A stretch of DNA of 64,000 nt, taken from the NCBI GenBank assembly GCA_910588855.1, contig CAJUSR010000004.1:124001-188000 (forward strand). Reading direction: 5' to 3'. Origin of the DNA: an uncultured Kineothrix sp. (lineage in GTDB: Bacteria > Bacillota > Clostridia > Lachnospirales > Lachnospiraceae). The notes beneath the pieces were generated by a model. It was given only the letters and a program-made list of their open reading frames with translations. It was not told the origin of the DNA and made no database searches. The translations under genes were made by a program, and so were the position numbers. This document shows positions 26,195-34,343 of this stretch, piece after piece. Numbering within the stretch: position 1 is the first letter of the stretch; every line of letters begins with the position of its first letter.

Positions 26195-26470
26195 ATGGAT
26201 TCATTAAATAAAAATATTGATGCGGTAGAAATGCTGGCAGAGCAGATAACAATGTTGATAAAAACCCACGAACACAAATATGACAAAACCTTTCCATCCG
26301 CAGTTAAAGCTATAAATAGGGATAATACATACACCATCATGGATGACGGAGGGGTTAAGCGGAAAGTAAAATGCTCCATCCCCAATGCTGCTCTAAAGGT
26401 CGGGCAATATGTATGGGTTAAGGTTCCGTGCGGAAGGCTGGAAGACATGCACATATGTGGGGTTAAATAG
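26195..26470 (+). CDS. Small OB-fold-like tail or baseplate protein
   Basis: 91 residues; ATG at 26195 follows GAAAGGAAA, while the in-frame codon at 26162 lacks a ribosome site. The first 40 residues form a helix, the rest a small beta barrel (SAVKAINRDNTYTIMDDGG, KVKCSIPNAALKVGQYVWVK, ending DMHICGVK) like the OB domain of tail spike or hub proteins. Position right after the tape-measure gene supports a tail role. Confidence 0.6.
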   Translation: MDSLNKNIDAVEMLAEQITMLIKTHEHKYDKTFPSAVKAINRDNTYTIMDDGGVKRKVKCSIPNAALKVGQYVWVKVPCGRLEDMHICGVK

Positions 26471-26530
26471 GTAGATGGAAAAGATACCAAATAAAACATA
26501 TAAATTTTTGAAACCAGAAGGAGAATATCA

Positions 26531-26737
26531 ATACAGAAAATGACCAAGGAAGAATTAAAAGAACTTATAAACAAGGTATCTGATGAAGTATCAGAATATC
26601 CGGAAAAGCCGGATACTGGTAACAAAAATGATGATACAGCTCGTTATTTAGTGGATACCATGTGGCAGATAAAAAGAAATTATAATAACATCCTGGCAGA
26701 AACCTTATACCGGCTTATGGAAATGGGAAAAATGTGA
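26531..26737 (+). CDS. Small helical protein, probable ATA start
   Basis: AAGGAG ends at 26523 and the in-frame codon seven bases later is ATA at 26531, three codons before the first ATG at 26540. The product from the ATG has 65 residues, is acidic and helical (KEELKELINKVSDEVSEYPE, YNNILAETLYRLMEMGKM). Its place behind the tail genes suggests a tail or lysis accessory, without further support. Confidence 0.5.
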   Translation: MQKMTKEELKELINKVSDEVSEYPEKPDTGNKNDDTARYLVDTMWQIKRNYNNILAETLYRLMEMGKM

Positions 26738-26747
26738 TAGGTAGAAT

Positions 26748-26828
26748 ATGACATTAAAATGTAACTGTAAACAAAGTGCCGATGTGGATATGACTGCCAA
26801 AAGTGGCAACCCATGTTCCATATATTGA
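26748..26828 (+). CDS. 26-residue Cys-containing mini-ORF
   Basis: ATG at 26748 is preceded by ATAGGTAGA. The peptide begins MTLKCNCKQSADV and ends NPCSIY. The 15-base string encoding CNCKQ (26760-26774) is identical to 7663-7677 in the Cys-rich gene at 7636. This could be a real mini-gene or a copied non-coding element. Confidence 0.3.
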   Translation: MTLKCNCKQSADVDMTAKSGNPCSIY

Positions 26829-26880
26829 TATAGATAATAAATAGTGAAAAAATTGAATACTGATATGATTATGATTTTAG

Positions 26881-26911
26881 GGTACTGTTACGGTTGTGGC
26901 AGTACCTTTTT
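26881..26911 (+). terminator. Intrinsic terminator ending the tail operon
   Basis: GGTACTG (26881-26887) pairs with CAGTACC (26900-26906), followed by TTTTT. It separates the structural genes from the excisionase and integrase. Confidence 0.85.
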
Positions 26912-26945
26912 ATATAAATTTTATGTGAATTGGAGTGTGATTTTT

Positions 26946-27134
26946 ATAGAAACGATTCAGATTGAAAAAGGGCTATTAAATTTGGATGCATTTTGCGAGT
27001 ATATGGGAATCAAAAAGACAAAAGCAAGAGAATTGTTACATAATCCCACTAATGGTTTTACTGTAAGAATTGGCAATAGATTATATGCACATAAGGGAAA
27101 ATTAGACGAATGGTTGTTAGAACAAATTCTTTAA
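26946..27134 (+). CDS. Excisionase-like DNA-binding protein, unusual start
   Basis: About 62 residues. The frame is open from 26844 but crosses the terminator, so the real start is later: GTG at 26937 stands only one base from GGAG, while the codon ten bases away is ATA at 26946, giving METIQIEKGLLNLDAFCEYM. The rest (GIKKTKARELLHN, then FTVRIGNRLYAHKGKLDEWL) is a winged MerR/Xis-like domain as in Tn916-type excisionases. It lies about 100 bp before the integrase and would direct excision. Confidence 0.75.
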   Translation: METIQIEKGLLNLDAFCEYMGIKKTKARELLHNPTNGFTVRIGNRLYAHKGKLDEWLLEQIL

Positions 27135-27238
27135 ATTTATGTGAGAATATAAAATAATTGAAACTAAATGGCAAACGTGATAAAATAGGGAAAATATTTA
27201 ATAGTTCTTTCCCTGATTTTCGCGGAAAGGAGGCAGTG

Positions 27239-28381
27239 ATGGGTAAATCGCTGAAAGGGAAAGAGTTAGGTAATAATATTTGCCAGCGTAAAGACGGGAC
27301 TTATATGGCAAGATTTATAAATAGATTTGGTAAAAGGCAAACTATTTATGCGAAGACATTGAATGAAGTAAGGGCAAAGTTAAGAGAAGAACAGTATAAA
27401 GATGAAAAAGAGATTAATGTCGTTGCTAAAGATATGACATTGGATGCATGGTATAAGATATGGATTAATACTTGCAAAAGAGGGTGCAGGGCGTCTACAA
27501 AGGAAGCATATGCAACGCATTATAAAAGGATTCAGGCTGATTTGGGATGGAGAAAATTAACTTCATTAAATTTGGTGGTAATGCAAGATGCCATTAATAA
27601 ACTGTGTTCAGATAATGCGAGAAAAAATTCTAAAAAGATCTTAGTGGATATGCTCGAAAAAGCAATAGATACGGATTTGCTTACCAAGAATACTGCAAAG
27701 CAGATAGTTACGGATTTGACCAAAGAAGAAAAAAAGGAAAGGCGAGTATTGACGATTGGCGAGACGAAGCAGTTTCTGATACAGGCAGATGGAACTTTTT
27801 ATTATAATCTCTTTGAACTAGCACTGGAAACAGGTATGAGGATTGGTGAATTATGTGGCTTACAGTGGGAAGATATAGATTTCAGGAATAAAATGCTGTA
27901 TGTAAATCATACTTTGTGTTACTTTAGTAATGATGGCAAATATGTATTTGAAATGCATGATACCAAAACTAATAATGGTAAGAGGGCGATTCCTTTAACA
28001 GAAAAGGCGATTAAGGCTTTAAAGAGACAAAAAATTCAAAAGCAGGGAATCATGTTAAAAGGGAAAATTGCACCAGAAGAATACGAGAATTTAGTTTTTG
28101 TTACTAGAAATAACAGACCAACCCAACAATTTTTAGTCCAGGAATGTATGGGGCTGATTATCAAAAAGATTCAAAAAGTTAATATAGACTTTGAGACATT
28201 TACGCCACACACTTTTAGGCATACATTTGCAACTAGAGCGTTGGAAAATGGAATGCAGATAAAAACATTGTCGCGTTTACTTGGACATGGGGATATTCAG
28301 TTGACTTTGAATTTATATTGTCATGTTACAGAAGATACATTGGTAGAAGAAATGAAAAAGATGGAACAGAAATGTGTATAA
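27239..28381 (+). CDS. int: Tyrosine-type integrase
   Basis: 380 residues from ATG 27239, preceded by GGAAAGGAGG; the longer frame from 27158 includes that site. Catalytic residues are visible: Arg in ETGMRIGELCGLQW, His-Arg in TPHTFRHTFATRA, the second His in LSRLLGHGDIQLT and the Tyr in LNLYCHV. The N-terminal 60 residues (NICQRKDGTYMARFINRFGK) resemble the arm-type DNA-binding domain of Tn916-like integrases, followed by a SAM-like core-binding domain. It catalyses integration and excision of the element. The gene lies at the right end, 91 bp before pyrE, so the right attachment site should be close by. Confidence 0.93.
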   Translation: MGKSLKGKELGNNICQRKDGTYMARFINRFGKRQTIYAKTLNEVRAKLREEQYKDEKEINVVAKDMTLDAWYKIWINTCKRGCRASTKEAYATHYKRIQADLGWRKLTSLNLVVMQDAINKLCSDNARKNSKKILVDMLEKAIDTDLLTKNTAKQIVTDLTKEEKKERRVLTIGETKQFLIQADGTFYYNLFELALETGMRIGELCGLQWEDIDFRNKMLYVNHTLCYFSNDGKYVFEMHDTKTNNGKRAIPLTEKAIKALKRQKIQKQGIMLKGKIAPEEYENLVFVTRNNRPTQQFLVQECMGLIIKKIQKVNIDFETFTPHTFRHTFATRALENGMQIKTLSRLLGHGDIQLTLNLYCHVTEDTLVEEMKKMEQKCV

Positions 28382-28472
28382 TATAAAAATGGTGTAAAAA
28401 TGGTGTAAATGTGTACTGAAAAAGAAGTAGGAATAGGCTGAAAAGCCCAAAAATACGGAGGTTTTCAGAAAA
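28382..28472 (+). other. Element-chromosome junction, candidate attR
   Basis: The 91 bp between int and pyrE contain two direct copies of AAAAATGGTGTA (near 28386-28409), a likely arm-type integrase site, and a small stem GGCTGAAAAGCC. TATAAT at 28377-28382 may be the minus-10 box for pyrE. The core site cannot be set without the left end. Confidence 0.5.
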
Positions 28473-29147
28473 ATGGAACAATACAAAAAAGATTTTATTG
28501 AGTTTATGGTAGACAGCCAAGTGCTGAAATTTGGGGAGTTTACTTTAAAAAGCGGGCGGAAGTCCCCGTTTTTCATGAATGCAGGAGGATATGTAACAGG
28601 TACCCAGCTTAGAAAACTGGGCGAGTATTACGCAAAAGCTATTAATGATAATTATGGGCTGGACTTTGATGTGCTGTTCGGGCCTGCTTATAAAGGGATT
28701 CCTTTGAGCGTGGCAACGACGATGGCAATCAGCAGCCTTTATGGCAAGGATGTGAGATATTGCTCCAACCGTAAGGAAGAAAAAGATCATGGGGATACAG
28801 GTATCCTTCTGGGCAGTAAGCTAAAGGACAAAGACCGTGTGGTTATCATTGAGGATGTCACTACTTCCGGCAAATCCATCGAAGAAACATTTCCTATTTT
28901 GAAAGCGCAGGCGGATGTGGAAATCAAAGGGCTGATGGTATCTTTAAACCGGATGGAAAAGGGACAGGGCGAAAAAAGCGCACTTTATGAGATAAAAGAA
29001 AAATACGGGTTTGATGCCAATGCCATCGTGACGATGGATGAGGTTGTGGAGTATTTGTATGGCAGACCGTATAAAGGCACCGTTTATATTGACGAGGAAT
29101 GCAAAGCAAGGATTGATGCATATTATGAGCAGTACGGCGCTAAATAA
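28473..29147 (+). CDS. pyrE: Orotate phosphoribosyltransferase
   Basis: 224 residues. Converts orotate and PRPP to orotidine 5'-phosphate in pyrimidine synthesis. The PRPP-binding motif is RVVIIEDVTTSGKS near residue 128, and the N-terminal FTLKSGRKSPFF loop is typical. ACGGAGG precedes the ATG. It is the first chromosomal gene after the element; pyrE commonly follows other pyr genes, so the insertion may separate it from its usual upstream partners. Confidence 0.95.
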   Translation: MEQYKKDFIEFMVDSQVLKFGEFTLKSGRKSPFFMNAGGYVTGTQLRKLGEYYAKAINDNYGLDFDVLFGPAYKGIPLSVATTMAISSLYGKDVRYCSNRKEEKDHGDTGILLGSKLKDKDRVVIIEDVTTSGKSIEETFPILKAQADVEIKGLMVSLNRMEKGQGEKSALYEIKEKYGFDANAIVTMDEVVEYLYGRPYKGTVYIDEECKARIDAYYEQYGAK

Positions 29148-29189
29148 AATAGCCGGCTGCATCAAAGCAAAAAGACGGAGGAAATTTAT

Positions 29190-29342
29190 ATGGAAGAGAA
29201 AATATATAAGATAATGAGCGGGGCGGGAGCGCTGAATCTTGTGATAGGAGTGGTTACGCTGGTAGCGGGGATAACAGGGGGCGTACTCTTAATCATAAGC
29301 GGGGCAAAGCTTTTAGCCGGCAAATCGAAGATATTATTTTAA
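29190..29342 (+). CDS. 50-residue membrane protein
   Basis: ACGGAGGAAAT precedes the ATG. The product has one long or two short membrane helices rich in Gly, Val and Ile (LNLVIGVVTLVAGITGGVLL). It lies 42 bp after pyrE and before another small membrane protein of unknown role. An inverted repeat, TGGGCATTCC/GGAATGCCCA at 29348-29374, follows it without a T run. Confidence 0.65.
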   Translation: MEEKIYKIMSGAGALNLVIGVVTLVAGITGGVLLIISGAKLLAGKSKILF

Positions 29343-29405
29343 TAGAGTGGGCATTCCTTGTCGGGGAATGCCCATTCGGAAATTAAGCCATAATGGAGGT
29401 AGGGA

Positions 29406-29744
29406 ATGTTCCGTAAGAAAAGTGAAAAGGGGAGAAGAAAGGGCGGATATATTTTCACGGTGCGTAAGCACCCGGAAAAAGGGATTATGTCAACGATTTT
29501 AGGCGTGCTTTCTATCCTTTCGGTAGGCGCAGCCATTTACCTGACTTATAGAAACGGCGGGAATGCCCAGCCGCAATATGCGGCAGCGGTTTTCCTTGTG
29601 ACACTTTTTTCCCTTGTCGGGCTGGTACTTGGCATACTTTCAAGGGTGGAAAAGGATAATTACTATCTGTTCCCTCACTTAGGCATTGGGCTGAACGTAT
29701 TCTGCCTTGCCGCTATCAGTTATATTTTATATGCTGGGATATAA
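29406..29744 (+). CDS. Small three-helix membrane protein (DUF6142-like)
   Basis: 112 residues, basic N-terminus (MFRKKSEKGRRKGGYIF), then VRKHPEKGIMSTILGVLSIL and three membrane helices at about residues 27-47, 57-77 and 88-110. The HPEKGIMS phrase is typical of a small membrane family found in Lachnospiraceae. GGAGG lies before the ATG. Function unknown. Confidence 0.7.
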   Translation: MFRKKSEKGRRKGGYIFTVRKHPEKGIMSTILGVLSILSVGAAIYLTYRNGGNAQPQYAAAVFLVTLFSLVGLVLGILSRVEKDNYYLFPHLGIGLNVFCLAAISYILYAGI

Positions 29745-29765
29745 ATTTATATGCTGGGATATAAA
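29726..29765 (+). repeat. Tandem 20-bp duplication at a gene end
   Basis: TTTATATGCTGGGATATAAA is repeated twice without a gap, spanning the last codons and stop of the preceding gene. It looks like a recent slippage product and lies just before the aminopeptidase gene. Confidence 0.9.
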
Positions 29766-29808
29766 TGTGAATTGGTTGGAAACGGAGTTTGCAGGTTGAG
29801 AGAAAGGC

Positions 29809-31884
29809 ATGGTTTTTAGTATGACGGACAATAAAAAGGAACGCTATGAACTGGCGAAGGGGCGCATTTGTGAAATAGGGGAAGAGTGCGTGAAGGGGGA
29901 TGCATATAGCTTGTATTTCCGGAAAACAGCCTCCTTTTTGCAGGATATCATGCAAACATATGAGGAAGCGCAAAGCGGGGAGCTGTATAAGGCGACGATG
30001 GAAACGCTGCAGGAAAAAAACAGGAAGCTGTACGAAGATATCCTCCCGGAAAATTATGAGGAAAGTTATGGGAATCCGGTGTATGCGGTGAAGGCATTAG
30101 GGGAAGGATACGGACAGCTTTTGTCCTTTTTATATACGGAATTGCGGAGCATGATTTCCTTTGCCTACGAGAAGGATTTATTTGAGCTGTTAATCAGAAT
30201 GGAACTTTTTCTGGAAGTGTATACGGCATTTGCCTGTGGGTGGGAAGAGGAAAAAGAGGAACCGGAATATGAACAATTGCGGCAAATTATTTATTGGTTT
30301 GTCAGCGATTACTCTGAGCCCTCTTCGGAAAAACGGTTGCGGGAGCAGCTTTGCCCGGAGGAAGACTTTGCATTGCGCTTGATTATGGACAGCAATTTGG
30401 ACGATTTGAGGTATTTGTATTATTTTGGGGAATATATTTCGGAACAGGAGCTGGAAACGGCACGGCACTTAAGCAGTATGCCGCCGGAGGAAATAAAACG
30501 GATGGCAGATACTTATACGGAAGGGTACCGGATTGGATTTGCCGTATGCAATAAAGACATTTCCAAGAAAAAAACCGTCAACATCCGCTATAGCCTTGGG
30601 TTTGAGCGGATGATAAGGGCAGCGGTGGGGAATTTTGAAGCAATGGGGCTGAAGGCTACTATATACAGGGCGGGAACGAGCGTCCTCCGCGGAAAAAGTA
30701 TCCGTAAGAACGGATATTTTGGAGCGGACGCCAACAAACAGTACAATTACGACCATAAGGATGACCAGGCATTGTATTTGGACGGAAGGCTGGTAAACCG
30801 AAAACTGGAAGTGATGCGGGAGGCCTTTGAAGGATTGAAAGAAGAAGCGTCAGTATTCGGCGGGCCCGCAGTGGTGGAAGTATTCGGAGAGGAACCCTTT
30901 GCGCCGAAAACAAAGCCGGAGACCCTTAAGCTTTCTGAAAAACAACAGAAGCTGGAAGTGGAATATATGACGGCGGCAGGAGAGCTTCAAAACGAGTATA
31001 TCAAAGGGGAAGAGAGGAGCTTTACAATTATTGCTTTCCCGGTTCCGGCCATCGGTGAAAAATATGAGGAGATTTTTGACGAGACTGTTAGAATTAATAC
31101 GCTGGATTATAAAAAGTACCAAGGCATCCAGCAGACGATAATCAATGCTTTGGACAAAGCGGATTATGTAACGGTAAAGGGGATGGGTGGAAACCGGACA
31201 GACTTAAAAATAAAGCTCCATGAGTTGAAAAACCCGGAGAAAGAAACGAACTTTGAAAACTGTGTGGCGGATGTGAATATCCCGGTGGGGGAAGTATTTA
31301 CCTCCCCTCTGTTAAAAGGTACGGAAGGGGTATTACATGTAAGCCGCGTATTTTTAAACGGGTTGGAATATAAAGACTTGGAAATCGCTTTTACAGAAGG
31401 GATGATAAGCGGTTATTGCTGCGGGAATTTTGCATCGGAAGAGGCAAATAAAAAATATATTAAGGATAATGTGATGTTCCGGCATGAGACGCTTCCAATG
31501 GGGGAATTTGCTATCGGTACCAATACGGCCGCATATGTGATGGCAAAGGACTATGGAATAGGGGATAAACTGCCGATACTTATTGCGGAGAAGATGGGGC
31601 CCCATTTTGCGGTGGGGGATACTTGCTATTCCCATGAAGAGGACATGCTGACTTATAACCCTGACGGTAAGGCGATTACTGCCAGGGAAAACGAGGTATC
31701 CGCGCTGCGGAAAACGAACAGGGCACAAGCTTATTTTAATTGCCATACGGACATTACCATTCCGTATGATGAATTAGGTGAACTGGCGGCGGTGAATAAA
31801 GAGGGGGAAAAAGAAGTTATTATTAAAGAAGGCAGGTTTGTACTAAAAGGATGCGAAGAATTGAACCGGCCGTTGGGGGAATAA
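29809..31884 (+). CDS. M29-like aminopeptidase
   Basis: 691 residues; ATG 29821 is an alternative start. The C-terminal ~300 residues fit the thermophilic aminopeptidase T (M29) fold: TVKGMGGNRTDLKIKL, NVPVGEVFTSP-like NIPVGEVFTSPLLKGTEG, then RHETLPMGEFAIGTNTAAYV and GPHFAVGDTCYSHEED, which carry the Glu and His metal ligands. The N-terminal half is helical and family-specific. It removes N-terminal residues from peptides in the cytoplasm. Confidence 0.85.
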   Translation: MVFSMTDNKKERYELAKGRICEIGEECVKGDAYSLYFRKTASFLQDIMQTYEEAQSGELYKATMETLQEKNRKLYEDILPENYEESYGNPVYAVKALGEGYGQLLSFLYTELRSMISFAYEKDLFELLIRMELFLEVYTAFACGWEEEKEEPEYEQLRQIIYWFVSDYSEPSSEKRLREQLCPEEDFALRLIMDSNLDDLRYLYYFGEYISEQELETARHLSSMPPEEIKRMADTYTEGYRIGFAVCNKDISKKKTVNIRYSLGFERMIRAAVGNFEAMGLKATIYRAGTSVLRGKSIRKNGYFGADANKQYNYDHKDDQALYLDGRLVNRKLEVMREAFEGLKEEASVFGGPAVVEVFGEEPFAPKTKPETLKLSEKQQKLEVEYMTAAGELQNEYIKGEERSFTIIAFPVPAIGEKYEEIFDETVRINTLDYKKYQGIQQTIINALDKADYVTVKGMGGNRTDLKIKLHELKNPEKETNFENCVADVNIPVGEVFTSPLLKGTEGVLHVSRVFLNGLEYKDLEIAFTEGMISGYCCGNFASEEANKKYIKDNVMFRHETLPMGEFAIGTNTAAYVMAKDYGIGDKLPILIAEKMGPHFAVGDTCYSHEEDMLTYNPDGKAITARENEVSALRKTNRAQAYFNCHTDITIPYDELGELAAVNKEGEKEVIIKEGRFVLKGCEELNRPLGE

Positions 31885-31929
31885 AGAGGGATACTCCTTA
31901 AAATATCAAAAATATGCATAAAATATGGG

Positions 31930-31958
31930 TTGCGTATGGAAACATTTTTTAGTAAACT
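31930..31958 (+). promoter_or_regulatory. Possible purE promoter
   Basis: TTGCGT (31930-31935) and TAAACT (31953-31958) are spaced by 17 bp about 70 bp before the purE start. Both boxes deviate from consensus. No purine riboswitch is visible in this leader. Confidence 0.35.
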
Positions 31959-32026
31959 AAGAAATGGAAGAGTATGTAAGATTCACGGATGATTCCGGGA
32001 TAGTGAATATAAAGGAGAAAATGGTT

Positions 32027-32533
32027 ATGGCACAAGTAGGGATTGTAATGGGAAGCGATTCGGATATGCCGGTTATGGCAAAGGCGGCGGAGATTTTGGA
32101 CGAACTGGGGATTTCTTATGAAATGAGAATTATTTCTGCCCACAGGGAGCCGGATGTTTTTTTTGAATATGCGAAGACAGCGGAGGAAAAAGGATTTCAG
32201 GTGATTATTGCTGGGGCGGGGATGGCAGCCCATTTGCCGGGTATGTGTGCGGCAATCTTCCCCATGCCAGTCATCGGTATTCCGATGCATACCACTTCTT
32301 TAGGCGGAAGGGATTCCCTTTATTCTATTGTCCAGATGCCTTCCGGAATCCCGGTGGCCACAGTGGCAATCAACGGCGGAGCCAACGCGGGCATTCTGGC
32401 AGCGAAGATTCTGGCGGTTGCCGATAAGGAACTGTTAGGAAGGCTGAAGGAATACAGCCTTTCCTTGAAGGAAAGCGTTTTGGCAAAAGATGCAAAGCTT
32501 CAGGAAACAGGGTATAAGAATTACACAAAATAA
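32027..32533 (+). CDS. purE: N5-carboxyaminoimidazole ribonucleotide mutase
   Basis: 168 residues. The ATG at 32027 is nine bases after AAAGGAG and gives MAQVGIVMGSDSDMPVM. SAHREPD and GAGMAAHLPG are the family signature loops; the active-site His is in SAHRE. It is the class I form that works with PurK, which is not in the window. The first gene of the local purine group. Confidence 0.93.
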   Translation: MAQVGIVMGSDSDMPVMAKAAEILDELGISYEMRIISAHREPDVFFEYAKTAEEKGFQVIIAGAGMAAHLPGMCAAIFPMPVIGIPMHTTSLGGRDSLYSIVQMPSGIPVATVAINGGANAGILAAKILAVADKELLGRLKEYSLSLKESVLAKDAKLQETGYKNYTK

Positions 32534-32558
32534 AGCGGTTGGCAAGGCGGAGGAGAAA

Positions 32559-32661
32559 GATTGAGAATTGAGAATTTTCAATCCCAAGTTTGTGTCTGTG
32601 CGGCATCCACAAGCTTGTAGGCCAAATGAAATTGGCTTTGCGCAACAAAGCCGCGCAGAAA
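32559..32661 (+). repeat. Dispersed hairpin-pseudoknot element, copy 1 (before purM)
   Basis: AAGTTTGTG (32586-32594) pairs with CACAAGCTT (32608-32616). Within that loop CTGTGCGGC (32596-32604) can pair with GCCGCGCAG (32650-32658), so the two stems form an H-type pseudoknot; both contain wobbles. An upstream GATTGA/TCAATC stem precedes it. It ends 12 bp before purM. Related copies precede radA and carA. Confidence 0.75.
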
Positions 32662-32673
32662 TGGAGTTAAATT

Positions 32674-33699
32674 ATGGATTATAAGAAAGCCGGTGTAGAT
32701 ATTGAAGCTGGTTATAAATCGGTAGAATTGATGAAAAAATATGTAAAGGAAACGATGCGGCCGGAAGTGCTTGGAGGTTTGGGCGGTTTTTCCGGGGCTT
32801 TTTCCCTTTCATCCATGAAGGAGATGGAAAAGCCCACGCTGGTGTCCGGAACGGATGGCGTAGGCACTAAACTGAAATTAGCGTTTTTGTTGGATAAGCA
32901 TGATACGGTAGGGATTGACTGTGTGGCCATGTGTGTAAACGATATCGCATGTGCAGGCGGGGAACCCTTATTTTTCCTTGATTATATAGCGTGCGGCAAG
33001 AACTATCCGGAAAAGATAGCGACGATAGTAAAAGGTGTGGCAGAAGGCTGTAAACAGGCCGGTGCGGCGCTGATTGGCGGCGAAACGGCGGAGATGCCCG
33101 GTTTTTATCCGGAAGAGGAATATGATTTGGCAGGCTTTGCGGTAGGCATAGTAGATGAGAAAAACTTGATTTCCGGCAGGGATATCCAACCCGGCGATGT
33201 GCTGGTAGGCATTGCTTCTTCAGGCGTACATAGCAACGGCTTTTCGTTGGTAAGGAAAGTTTTTGATATGACGAAAGAAAGCTTAAATACCTATTATGAG
33301 GAGCTGGGAAAGACCTTGGGGGAAGCTTTGATTGAGCCTACAAAGATTTATGTAAAGGCATTAAGGGCCGTAAAAGATAAAGGCATTTATGTGAAAGGCT
33401 GCAGCCATATTACAGGCGGCGGTTTTTATGAGAATATTCCAAGGATGCTGCCGGAAGGGGTCCGTGCCGTCGTGGAAAAAGACAGTTATGAAGTGCCGGC
33501 TATTTTTAAATTGCTGCAGGAAAAAGGCGGCTTAGAAGAAAAGATGATGTATAATACATATAATATGGGGCTTGGAATGGTTCTTGCTTTGGATGGGAAT
33601 CAGGCAGGGCAGGCTATGGAAGCGATACGGGCAGCCGGGGAAACGCCTTATATAGTTGGGCATGTAGAAGCCGGGGAAATAGGAGTCGTGCTATGCTAA
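32674..33699 (+). CDS. purM: Phosphoribosylformylglycinamidine cyclo-ligase
   Basis: 341 residues. Closes the imidazole ring: FGAM plus ATP to AIR. Conserved blocks are SGTDGVGTKLKLAF, IDCVAMCVNDIACAGGEPLF and GGETAEMPGFY. It overlaps purN by seven bases, indicating one transcript. Confidence 0.95.
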   Translation: MDYKKAGVDIEAGYKSVELMKKYVKETMRPEVLGGLGGFSGAFSLSSMKEMEKPTLVSGTDGVGTKLKLAFLLDKHDTVGIDCVAMCVNDIACAGGEPLFFLDYIACGKNYPEKIATIVKGVAEGCKQAGAALIGGETAEMPGFYPEEEYDLAGFAVGIVDEKNLISGRDIQPGDVLVGIASSGVHSNGFSLVRKVFDMTKESLNTYYEELGKTLGEALIEPTKIYVKALRAVKDKGIYVKGCSHITGGGFYENIPRMLPEGVRAVVEKDSYEVPAIFKLLQEKGGLEEKMMYNTYNMGLGMVLALDGNQAGQAMEAIRAAGETPYIVGHVEAGEIGVVLC

Positions 33700-34343
33700 G
33701 GATTGTGGTATGCGTATCCGGCGGAGGAACGAATCTTCAGGCAATCATAGACGGCGTAAAAAACGGGCAGATAAGCAATACGGAAATTGTTCAGGTAATC
33801 AGCAATAACGGGAATGCGTATGCTTTAAAAAGGGCAGAGGAGAATGGTATCCCGGGCATTTGCGTATCGCCAAAGGATTATGAGGATAGAGAAGCTTTTA
33901 ACGATGCATTGTTGGAAACTGTGAAGAGGGCGGCGCCGGACTTGATTGTATTGGCGGGGTTCCTTGTAGTGGTTCCGGAGAAAATGATTGCAGAATATAG
34001 GAACAAGATTATAAATATCCACCCTTCCCTTATCCCTTCTTTCTGTGGAAAAGGGTACTACGGATTGAAGGTCCATGAGGGCGTATTGGAGCGGGGGGTA
34101 AAAGTGACCGGGGCAACGGTACATTTTGTAGATGAAGGTACGGATACAGGGCCGATTATATTGCAGCGGCCGGTAGAAGTAGAGGATGGAGATACGGCAG
34201 AGACTTTGCAAAAGCGTGTGATGGAACAGGCGGAATGGATTCTTTTGCCGGAGGCTGTCGATGCAATAGCAAATGGCCGGGTTGAGGTAAAGGACGGCAG
34301 ATGCAGAATCTTAAAAAACAGAAAGGATAGGGGTGTTTCATGA
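33693..34343 (+). CDS. purN: Phosphoribosylglycinamide formyltransferase
   Basis: 216 residues. Transfers a formyl group from 10-formyl-THF to GAR. The GGGTNLQAII loop binds the phosphate, and HPSLIPSFCGKGYYG with the downstream VDEGTDTGPII carries the catalytic Asn-His-Asp set. Overlaps purM and purD. Confidence 0.94.
   Translation: MLRIVVCVSGGGTNLQAIIDGVKNGQISNTEIVQVISNNGNAYALKRAEENGIPGICVSPKDYEDREAFNDALLETVKRAAPDLIVLAGFLVVVPEKMIAEYRNKIINIHPSLIPSFCGKGYYGLKVHEGVLERGVKVTGATVHFVDEGTDTGPIILQRPVEVEDGDTAETLQKRVMEQAEWILLPEAVDAIANGRVEVKDGRCRILKNRKDRGVS

Noticed and set aside
31885..32026. Purine riboswitch before purE
   Set aside because: The conserved core and three-stem layout of purine riboswitches are not found here or before purL.
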